In this document: in pieces, positions 38,121-48,400 of the stretch
Layout of the letters: each line of letters starts with the position of its first letter
Position numbering within the stretch: the first letter of the stretch is position 1
NCBI GenBank assembly: GCA_963556195.1
Contig: OY744523.1
Coordinates: forward strand, 81,494,480 to 81,558,479
Direction: 5' to 3'
From: Sepiola atlantica
Taxonomy: Eukaryota; Mollusca; Cephalopoda; Sepiida; Sepiolidae
DNA length: 64,000 nt
Notes under the pieces: generated by a model
The model's database searches: none
What the model saw: only the letters and a program-made list of their open reading frames with translations
What the model was told of the DNA's origin: nothing
Made by a program: the position numbers and the translations under genes

Positions 38121-39005
38121 GGACTAGCCAAAATAGCCTCCCTACGGTCGTCTATTTTTGCTAGGCTGCCGCGTCGGAAATGAACGCTCACCAGTAAACC
38201 GATGGAGACTCAGTCATATTTCGTGGGTGGGTAGACATCGATTTTCTATGTTTCTAACCAAGAATATTTTTAGTTTAAAAACAAATAAAACATGTTTAAA
38301 ACATTTTTTTACCCACTCTCTCCAAAAGTTTTTTTCACCCTCCCCCAAGAATACTAATATTTTCAGTTTAAAAAAAAGGTCGCCCCCGCCCCCCAAATTT
38401 ATTTTTTGCCCTTCTCCGTAATAGTAATATTTTCAGTTAGAAAAAAAAGAGAAAAAATGTCTACCCTCCCCCTTAAATTTGTTTTTGTACTCTTCCCCAT
38501 AAATAGTAATATTTTCAGTTATAAAAAAAAAAAATTTTTTTAACCCCCCCCCCCCCCAAAAAAAATTTTTTTGTTACCCTTCCCCATGAATAATATTTTC
38601 AGTTAGAAAAAGAAAAAAAAAAATGTTTACCCCCCCCCCACCAAAAAAATTTGTTTTTACCCTTTCCCATTAATAGTAATGTTTTCAGTAAAAAAAAAAT
38701 CCCCCCCCCCCCCCAATTTTTTTTTGTTACCCTTCCCCATGAATAGTAATATTTTCAGTTAGAAAAAGAAAGAGAAAAAAAAAAAATTTTACCCTCCCCA
38801 ATTCATAGTTAAAAAAATGTAAACAAATTAGTAGGTGCCTCGGTCATATCAAAGAACTAATGTTTAAATATGCTATTGAAGGCGCCTACGTCATATCAAA
38901 CAACCAGTTTTGTTATTTTTCCAAAACGGTTACCCATTTAGTAATGGCCGAGATATTTGTTGCTTAACTTTAAACTTAACAACAAAACACCTTGTCTTAA
39001 CAACG
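38121..39005. repeat. Complex tandem unit, copy B, truncated
   Basis: Leader (38121-38270), short homopolymer array (38270-38810) and GTAGGCGCC inverted repeat (38832-38905) are present. The unit breaks off after CTTGTCTTAACAACGTAA, and another diverged leader (CTACGGTCGTCTATTTTCGG) follows at once. This marks the left edge of the non-unit island. Confidence 0.8.
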
Positions 39006-39065
39006 TAACTACGGTCGTCTATTTTCGGTAGGCTGCCACATCACAAATAAACACTCACCTGTAAA

Positions 39066-39560
39066 CCGATGGAACACCAGCACCAACATTTTAGAGGACC
39101 ACCATACTGTCGAAGCACAAATAGTTCAGGGGACCAGTATACTGCAGAAGACCGATATCTCAGAGAGCGGCCATACTGTAGAAGCACCAATATTTCTTGG
39201 ACCGCTATACTGCAGAAGAACAAATATTTTAGGGGACCGTCATACTGTAGAAGCACCTAAACTGTAGAGGGTAGCTTTACTGGATAAGAACTGATATTTA
39301 AGGGAACTGCTATACTCTGGAAGCACCTGTTTCTGGGGACCACTATACAGCAGAAACACTGTTATTTTTGGGGACTGCTATACTGCAGAAGCACACATTT
39401 CAGGTGAGTGCCATACTGTGGAAACACCGATATTTTAGGGGACTGCCATACTGTAGAAACACCAATATTTCAGGGGACCACTATACTGCAGAAGCACCGA
39501 TATTTCAGGGGGTCGCTATACTCAGAAGCAGCTATATTGTAGGGGACCACTATAAATATA
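39066..39560. repeat. 35-bp minisatellite
   Basis: About fourteen copies of a ~35-bp unit: GGACCACTATACTGCAGAAG, then CACCAATATTTCAGG. It shares its CTGTAGAAGCACC core with the array at 32151-32600. Frames on both strands are repeat artefacts. Confidence 0.85.
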
Positions 39561-40430
39561 CTTCCTACTGTTGTATATTTTTTCTAGCCTGCCGCATCAG
39601 AAATGAACGCTCACTCGTAAACCAAAAAGAAATGTGACTGGGGCAATCATATTTCATGGGTGATCAGACATTGATTTTCTTTGTTTCGGACCCATTTATT
39701 TTTTTACCCTTGACCCCCAAAAATATTTTTTAGTTAAAAAAAAATTTTTTGGATGTTAATATAGTTAGAATATGTGGAAAAAAAAAATTTGCATTTCTTT
39801 ATTTCGCTAACATTAAAAACATAAGTTATGCCAAGTTTCATTCTCCATCGTGAAACGCTTAAATAAAGAAATATGCGGAAATATATAGTCGCAATCTTTA
39901 TAAAAATGAAGAAATATGCTAGCTGAGGAAGAACAATAACTTCTTATAAAATTCTAGTTCAAAAATACATGTTTTTAAACTTGATTTTTCGATCTGCCTT
40001 AGTTATCAGCTTGTTTAAATGGCGACTATATTTTTCCAATCTAATGTTCATTTTGGTGTTTGATAAAACTTGACACAACTTAGGGTTTCTAATGTATTGT
40101 ATTGTTTTTTACTCAAATATGTTGTAAGTAAAAAAACAAATAAGTTGATTATGAGTAATCGTGAATTGTATTTAACTCTCAATGATTTACATGACTGAAA
40201 TAGGAAATAACCTCAAATAAAAGTTGGATTTTTAGATTATTTTCATAAACTATTCTATTAAAAATAATGTTCCTATTTTAGTCATGTGAACGAAAATAAG
40301 AGAAGAACATCTTGGCTTTTTTGGTTTTATTTATTTATTGGGGATGAAAAAATTTAGATTACAGGAATTAATAAGTAAAAGGAAACTTTAGATAAAAAAA
40401 AAAATGTAAACAGAAATCACAATCTAAATG
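39561..40430. other. Unassigned DNA with a worn unit leader
   Basis: 39560-39700 is another diverged leader of the 3-kb unit (AATGAACGCTCACTCGTAAA, then TGATCAGACATTGATTTTCT). The rest is AT-rich with nothing recognised. Confidence 0.5.
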
Positions 40431-40437
40431 AGAATCC

Positions 40438-42290
40438 ATGCAAAAAGTCTTGGGGAGGCTGAATTTCTGGGAATCCCTTTATAATTTGGTGAAGTCTGAC
40501 TTTATGTTAATCAAATCCAAACTGAAAAAGAAAGAAAAAAGTGAAGTATTTATTAAAACAATTATTTGTATTCAAAAATGAAAGAAAACAATCATATGAC
40601 GAAAGAGTATCACCTAAAGAACATGAAACAATGTAATGCATCCTGAAGTGTAAATAGAAACAGAAAAAGCAGGTTGTATAATGTAAAGTATTGTTTTTTG
40701 TTTTTTTTTCATAAAATAGATAAGAAACTTACCATGAATAATCTCTCTACCCTATTAAAAACGTTGCTCGAATTGGGATGTTCTTGTACTCGGTTCAAAA
40801 GTCCTTGTGGTGTCTTAATTTCTGTTAATTCCAAACTGAAAAAGAAAAAAAAACATTTAGTATTCAAATAGATAACAAGCTTACTCTAAAGAAATACTAT
40901 ACTCATTTGAATACACTTCTCAGATAGGGATGTCATCTAGGATTAAAGGCTTGATGTAGTGAGATGATTGATGCTACTCCATTGAAAACTGAAAAAGACA
41001 AAAACTTTATTTTAACAGGGAAAAAGTCACAAGTAAATTTTATTGGCAATAATTAAAAAAATCCATGTAAATTCAAAAATTTCAACCGTGTTAATAGAAA
41101 AAGATTAACATTGTTTTGTAGTGAAATATTTAAGAATGTTACCATTAAAATTTCCTATTTTTGTTTCGAAACTGTTCTGAAAGGGATTTTTGTCAAATCG
41201 GGTGAAAGTTTTGATCTTACGGGCTGCTTGATGCTACTCCAGTCAAAACTGAAAAAGACAAAAACTTTATGTAAACAGGGAAAAAGTCACAAGTAAATGT
41301 TATTGGCAATAATTAAATAAATCCATGTAAATTCAAAAATTTCAACCGTGTAAATAGAAAAAGATTAACATTGTTTTGTAGTGAGATATTTAAGAATGTT
41401 ACCATTAAAATTTCCTATTTTTGTTTCGAAACTGTTCTGAAAGGGATTTTTGTCAAATCGGGTGAAAGTTTTGATCTTACGGGCTGCTTGATGCTACTCC
41501 AGTCAAAACTGAAAAAGACAAAAACTTTATTTTAACAGGGAAAAAGTCACAAGTAAATGTTATTGGCAATAATTAAATAAATCCATGTAAATTCAAAAAT
41601 TTCAACCGTGTAAATAGAAAAAGATTAACATTGTTTTGTAGTGAAATATTTAAGAATGTTACCATTAAAATTTCCTATTTTTGTTTCGAAACTGTTCTGA
41701 AAGGGATTTTTGTCAAATCGGGTGAAAGTTTTGATCTTACGGGCTGCTTGATGCTACCTCAGTCAAAACTGAAAAAGACAAAAACTTTATTTAAACAGGG
41801 AAAAAGTCACAAGTAAATGTTATTGGCAATAATTTTTAAAAATCCATGTAAATTCAAAAAGTTCAACCGTGTAAATAGAAAAAGATTAACATTGTTTTGT
41901 AGTGAAATATTTAAGAATGTTACCATTAAAATTTCCTATTTTTGTTTCGAAACTGTTCTGAAAGGGATTTTTGTCAAATCGGGTGAAAGTTTTGATCTTA
42001 CGGGCTGCTTGATGCTACTCCAGTCAAAACTGAAAAAGACAAAAACTTTATTTTAACAGGGAAAAAGTCACAAGTAAATGTTATTGGCAATAATTAAAAA
42101 AATCCATGTAAATTCAAAAATTTCAACCGTGTAAATAGAAAAAGATTAACATTGTTTTGTAGTGAAATATTTAAGAATGTTACCATTAAAATTTCCTATT
42201 TTTGTTTCGCAACTTTGTTCTGATAGGAATTCTTGTCAATCCAGGGGGAAAAACTTGATGGTGTGGGCTGCTTGCTGCTACTCAATGCCA
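40438..42290 (-). repeat. Tandem exon-like repeat, 260-bp period
   Basis: Five or six copies with a 260-bp period (41143 to 42290) and three more diverged, differently spaced copies to the left. Read on the minus strand, each has a pyrimidine tract plus CAG (TTTTTGTCTTTTTCAG), a ~106-nt segment beginning TTTTGACTGGAGTAGCATCA, and an end AATTTTAATG joined to GTAAC. That is exon-plus-intron architecture of 106 + 154 bp. The exon-like segments are at 41143-41248, 41403-41508, 41663-41768 and 41924-42029. Each reads FDWSSIKQPVRSKLSPDLTK and onward, with one in-frame TAG four codons before the putative donor. They share a xDxxxIKxP pattern with the intact exon at 40733-40835. Plus-strand frames here are the opposite strand of the same copies. 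Confidence 0.7.
40733..40835 (-). CDS. Candidate internal exon, unknown gene
   Basis: A 103-nt segment bounded by strong splice signals on the minus strand: a long pyrimidine tract ending CTTTTTCAG on one side and CATG/GTAAGT on the other. One frame is open throughout (one base of a split codon, then 34 codons): LELTEIKTPQGLLNRVQEHP, then NSSNVFNRVERLFM. I do not recognise the family. The next copy leftward (from 40521) begins LDLINIKSDFTKL and then meets a stop, so it looks like a dead duplicate. The exon may belong to a host gene invaded by the Helitron, or be a captured fragment. Confidence 0.35.
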
Positions 42291-42369
42291 TTTAGAGAAT
42301 GGGTAATTTGATGAAAAGAAATTGCTGGTTGAGGAATATATTTTGTTACCTTAATTTTGTAAAATGTAA

Positions 42370-42375
42370 TTTATT
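42370..42375 (-). terminator. Polyadenylation signal AATAAA for the Helitron ORF
   Basis: AATAAA on the minus strand lies about 55 bp past the stop codon of the replicase-helicase, a plausible position for 3' end formation. Confidence 0.45.
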
Positions 42376-42378
42376 TTT

Positions 42379-42398
42379 TCCTCTTTAGGACTCATCAG
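42379..42398 (-). other. Hammerhead-ribozyme-like core, degenerate
   Basis: The minus strand reads CTGATGAGTCCTAAAGAGGA. The CTGATGAG box and TCC/GGA stem II with a TAAA-type loop match the usual hammerhead layout. The following conserved CGAAA is AAAAA here, so catalysis is not expected. It may be chance. Confidence 0.2.
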
Positions 42399-42428
42399 TT
42401 CGGCTTAAACGATGAATAGTTACACATC

Positions 42429-45400
42429 TTAGTTTCTAAAAACTTCTGGGTATACAACATTTTTAACTACACCTTCTTGGTTTTCAGGAACTAAAATTGT
42501 AACGTTTGCCGGATTAGTTGCTCTGCTAATTGCAACATAGAACTGGCCATGTGAAAAGAAATCGTTCAGGCAGCTTATACCAACATGGTTAATGGTTTGC
42601 CCTTGTGATTTGTTGGAGGTCATTGCAAACGATAATTTCACAGGAAACTGTTTCCGGTAAAAATCGAATGGAACCCTCCCTTCTTCGCTGTGAAGTTCAA
42701 TTCTTGGCAAATGAAACAATTGTCCCTTCCGAGGGCCTACTGCTACTTCGAGTTCTAGTATTCGCGGGTGGATATTTTTTACAACGTATCGAGTACCGTT
42801 GCAATGTCCCTCGGCAGGACATATGTTTCTTAGTAGAATAACCGGAGCACCTAATTTTAGTTTCAAAAGGTGATCTGGCATTCCAGGGAGGACTATCGCG
42901 TTCAATGTATCTACTGGAACATTATACTTTCGGTCAGTTTGTTCATTGTTACGATCAAACGAATGAATCACTATTTCTCTACCAGGCAATCTGTCAAGGA
43001 CCTTTTGATTAATTTCGGCGACCTCCCTATTCGTAGGAGTAATGATAGCGCGATCTGTCACCCAATTCACGTAATCATTCTCGGCCAACTGATCTGACAC
43101 ATTAGGATATATCCTATCTATCAATGGGTCAGGCGTGTCACCTGTCATCAAAAATTCGGGTGGAACTACGAAGTCGTTGGTTCTACGATTGTCTTGTTTT
43201 AGATTGGCGACACCATCACCAATCCTGAGGAGTAGAGCTTTGAAATCTATTGATGCCTGATCAACACCATTCACCCTCATGTTTGTATTCAACCTAAAAA
43301 TGTTGAAAGTATTCCATGATGGGTGTTTTTTTAATGTTGAGGCAACAATTTGAGATCGGTCTCCATTCGGAACGACGGGGAGAACTTGTCGCCAATCACC
43401 AGAGAGCAGCATGGTGATACCACCGAAGGTTTTCTCTGATGGATTAACCCCTCCACGTACGAATCTTAGAGTTTTATCCAGAAACTCCATCAGGTACCTA
43501 CTGAACATGGGGGCCTCGTCCCAAATAATCAGGTCGAGTTCTGCAAGCTCTTTAGCGAGTTTAGATCCCTTTTGAATAGTAAGCGCCGTTTTATCTTCAG
43601 GATATAAAGGCAGCTTCATCCTTGAGTGCAAGGTGGTCCCGCCTGTGAGCAGGAGTGCTGCAATGCCAGATGAGGCGCAAGCAGTCACCTTGTAACCCTG
43701 ACTGGCAAGCTTTCGTACTATCGCATTCATGAGATAAGTCTTGCCAGTGCCACCGGGTGCGTCCACAAAAAAGTTTTTACCCGCCTTCTGCCTCACAGAA
43801 TCCAATACAGAGTCATAGAGCGCTCGCTGATTAGCATTTAGGGAGTTTTCGACAGCTAAAATTGACTCCAAGCTTTCTATGCTCTCATAGACAATCCCAA
43901 TTCTCTCATTCTCCAGCACACCTACCCCCTCGTTTGTCCGTGGAAGGTTGCAACTATCCATTTTTGTGCCATAACTTATTAAGTAAACATAAACCCGATG
44001 CAGCGCCCTGTTGTATATGATATCCATATCAGTGTCGGGCTCTGTACGGGCTAAGTCATGTGACATACTGTCTCTGTGGTCATTCCACAACAATAGGGCG
44101 TCACTCGGCTTCCAAAAGTGGATAAGCATGGCAAACATCCTCCGCATCTCACGCGAGCTCATCGAAATCTGAGCATCATGCAAAACCAAGCTGATTTCGT
44201 TATCAGCCTCCATAATCTGGAGGAAGACTGCAGCCTCTTTGAAGGTTGGAAAAACTTGATCGCCCACCGTTCTAAGATCAGTGTAGCATTTCGGCCCTTT
44301 TATTTTTAAAAGTAAAAGGTAAAGAGCGAAGGTTTCTTGATCTCCACCCGAATTGGGAAGAATGTTGGGCATGCGGGATATCTGATCACCCCGGGGCATG
44401 CTGAACTCAGGATCATTCTCGCCCAATACTCGACGCTTCCAAAACCTTTCTTGGACCATCCAGGCATAAAATTTTGGAATATCCAAATACAAGAAATTGT
44501 TGGCTTTTTTGTCTTCTCTATTTAGAGTGAAAAATTCTGTCAATTTCGTCTTGGCTAGTCTTTCCATGGTTTTCAGGTTGGGCTTACCTGACTTAGGATC
44601 ATAAAAAACTTTTTGTTGACCTTCAAGGTGGATATCCAGTTTGACGACTGAGGGGTACATCCCGTATTGGCTCAGGCAGAGTATCGACCATATCGCCTCA
44701 ACACTGGACATATACCTACCGTTGAGGTATATCTTAACTTCATCCTTTTCTTGATCATTCACAGGGTTCCCCTTGTCATCTGTGACCTTTTCAAGTTCGT
44801 AATTTATGTGATCAGAACCCTTCAGAATATACTTAAATATATATTGGAAAACGCTGACCGAACTTACAACTTCCAGGTTAATGTGGGACTGAAATATTAT
44901 TCCTAGGTAGAGATTGTGTGGAACCACGTCCCTGCTGGTTACTACACACTTCTTTTTACCTGCTTGACAAATTTCGCCCTGTCCACCATTATTATTATTG
45001 TAATTAGGATAGTTTGCCGCGTTGAAATTTGTTACATTATTAAAATTCTTTGGAAACATCTTAGAGCAAGATGTTGTGTTTTTGATTCTTTTAGAGGGCT
45101 TCATGCAAGGACATCGGGGATTTATCATACCGCAAGGACCGTGAATCATTTTAGAAGTGACAAACTCATAGGCCAGCTTCTGGTTTTTGGAATCACCTAC
45201 TGGGATTTCAGCGCTAATCAGGCGATCGACATCCTCTGCGGACAAAATCTTATCAGCCTGCGCCAACCAAATCAAACCGTGAACATGTGGGAGGCCTCTT
45301 TTCTGGAATTCTATTTTGTAACTGTAAGCCACACATTTACCAAAAATTCCTCTTTTTTTTATGTTCACATTGAAAAGAAGCCTCACCCGTTCCATGAAAC

Positions 45401-48400
45401 TCCTGCATATAAGGTCAGGCCTATATTTATCAGGATTATCCTTGCAGTTGCGGGCCATTTCTTGTATTTCTGGTAATTTAGGATTGCAGGTCATGGTTAC
45501 AAAGAGGTCTGGACATCCAAATTCTCTGACCAATGCCATTGAATCTCGGTATAGTTTTTTGTACCACTTAGGAGTCCCTGGAGTCGATTCCGAAAGAACG
45601 ATACCGACTCCAACCTCTGCAGGATTTTTGCAATCATTCAAGGTGGTAACTGATTCTAACCTATGCGACCCCTTAATCTTTTCTTGGTGCTTTACTTGGT
45701 ACTGGAAATTTAAATAATCCAGACGCATTTTCATGTCTATTGCATACTGGTGCAATAGATTACCGCTCAATATCAGAGGGTTGAAAAAATCGTCTCGGAC
45801 CATGAAAAGATACTTAAGATACTGCATCAAAGTTTCTTTGTGGCCAGTTTTAAGTAAATGGTGCCAGCGGCTCCAACCTTTCTGCCCAAAATTAAAAATA
45901 AGAGGGTATCCAAGAGGTTCATAAAAAGGGCTTAGGAAGTCAACACGGACATATCCTTCTTCACCAGCCCTTTTTCGAACTAAAATGACCCTGCCGAGCT
46001 CCTTGATATCCTTCTCAAGGTAGAGCCCAGCTATTTCGGACACAGTCGGGAGTAGATGAGTTCTGTTGGCAGGCAGACAATCCCCCAACACCAGCCTATA
46101 TTCGGGCATCTGTTCAAGCATTTCGTATCCCGTTTTGAATGTTTTTGACAGAATATTCTGATCCAGAATGAAATCACTGAAGATGGCCTGGATATAGTTC
46201 AGAATTGCACTATACCGATGTGCGAATTTAAATTTCTCCCTCTCAAGTTTCTGGGATACCTTATCAAATATGTGCACCTGAGCATATCTCGGTCTTGTGC
46301 CTGCCTGTGGCTCAAGTGGCGCCAATGTTTGATAGCAAAATCCATGAACTTTCATGCTCGGTTTCACTTCACCGATAGGGAGTTCAGTACAGTGCATATG
46401 ACTGAAGGCAAATCCGGCATTCAGGACCCTTGCAAATTTAGCAAACATTTTTGCATATTCATCATTGCCCTCATACAAACTTTGTATTTCATCTCCTGGC
46501 CGTTCGAATTCAGGTATCTTAACCTTGCCATTCATGCAACACAATCCAGGTGGCTCTAAAGGCAATTTGTATGCTCCGCAGTGCTTACATGGATCGTCCT
46601 TATATTTGAGGTGGATTATCTCGGAGTCATAGTCCACTTCATCTAAGGGCTTGAAGGCAATTCTAAAGTATTTTGGGTCTAATTTAAAAGTCCTATTGTA
46701 GTAGGTCTCAGAGTGACCAACCCTGTCCTGGTTCAATCTGAGCTTCCTTTCCTCAAGAGTCTCAGATTTGCGTGTTGCTTTTTTAAGCTCCCTATTCTTT
46801 TTCAAGCGAAGATTCCTCTCTTCTAGAATCTCCGATTTGTGTGTTGCTTCTTTAAGCTCCCTATTCTTTTTCAAGCGAAGATTCCTATCTTCAGGAATCT
46901 CCGAATTGCGTGTTGCTTCTTTAAGCTCCCTATCCTTTTTCAAGCGAAGATTCCTATCTTCAGGAATCTCTGAATTGCGTGTTGCTTCTTTAAGCTCCCT
47001 ATCCTTTTTCAAGCGAAGATTCCTATCTTCAGGAATCTCTGAATTGCGTGTTGCTTCTTTAAGCTCCCTATCCTTTTTCAAGCGAAGATTCCTATCTTCA
47101 GGAATCTCCGATTTGCGTGTTGCTTCTTTAAGCTCCCTATCCTTTTTCAAGCGAAGATTCCTATCTTCAGGAATCTCCGAAATGCGTGTTGCTTCTTTAA
47201 GCTCCCTATCCTTTTTCAAGCGAAGATTCCTATCTTCAGGAATCTCCAATTTGCGTGTTGCTTCTTTAAGCTCCCTATCATTTTTTAAGCGAAGATTTGT
47301 TTCCTCAAGGATCTCAGATTGTCGTGTCGCATCTTTATGCTTACGGTCTTTTTGCATTCTTTTATATGTTTGCTCCCCTGACTCGGACCGCCTAGATAGC
47401 TTTTTTTGCATTCTTTGTTTCTCTAATCTCGTTTGCTTCTGAAATGCACTTTCATTGCATTTTTGTGCATGCCTTCGCAAACCTTTTTTGGCAGAAGCTT
47501 CAGTGCATTTATGATGAGCCATATATTCTGCTACTAAAACTGGGTCTAAGAAGTAATTTGATTTGCCTTTAGAATCTTTTGCAGATTTAAGAGGCAGCAG
47601 CAAAGTTTCTACCTGATGCGAAACTATTGCAGCTGGCAAAACTTCCACAGAATTTGCAAACAATTTGTGATTTGTTTTAGGTATTTTAGGGCTTTTAGTG
47701 TCGTCCACACTAATAATGGGGTCATAAACAGTTTGCACTTTAATTTTTTCTGCCTTTTTAGAATGACAGGTTCCTGTTTGGACATAATTGTAATTTTTTA
47801 AATTAATAATCATTGATTGATGTTCAGCTAGCCCAGTTTTATTTAGTGTAGAAATAGTTTTACTAACAGGATTGTAAACAAAAATCTCATCAAAAAGAAT
47901 AGGATTTGAATTATCATTATATATGAGAAAGTCAGGCTCAAAAATTTCATTAAAATTATAGCACGCTCTAAGATATTCCCGTAGAACAGTAGCCCCATTG
48001 GAAACATGAGTTGAAAAGCGAAATTTGGTTGGGTCTGAATTTAAGGCAAATATTATAGCATTTAAAATTGAATGCAACCCACAATCATTACTGTTAGGCT
48101 GCTGCTGCACATTTAATACCCTACATCTAAAAATAAAATTGCTTTTATCGGAAAATGTTTTAAATGCATTTAAGATTCCGAATGTGTGCTCATTGTCCCT
48201 TAAAGCATCATTTAGATAAAAGACAATTTTATCAAAAAAGTTAACCTTTGAACTTAGTAATGAATCTGCAAGCTCAATCACAGGCAATGATTCCAAATAA
48301 GAAAATCTGAAAGTAACAAAATGATCGGCAGTGCATAATGATGCGACAGATGCACATTCATTAGGACCAATGGAATTTTCCATAAGAACTGAAGGGGTGA

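Noticed and set aside
41111..42056. Plus-strand 61-79 codon frames repeated in tandem
   Set aside because: Their identity simply follows the recent 260-bp duplications. Splice-like signals and the xDxxxIKxP pattern are on the minus strand.
46768..47442. 224-codon plus-strand frame (SLSFFKRRFLSSGIS repeats)
   Set aside because: Exact antisense of the 69-bp coding repeats of the Helitron ORF. Codon pattern and domain continuity favour the minus strand.
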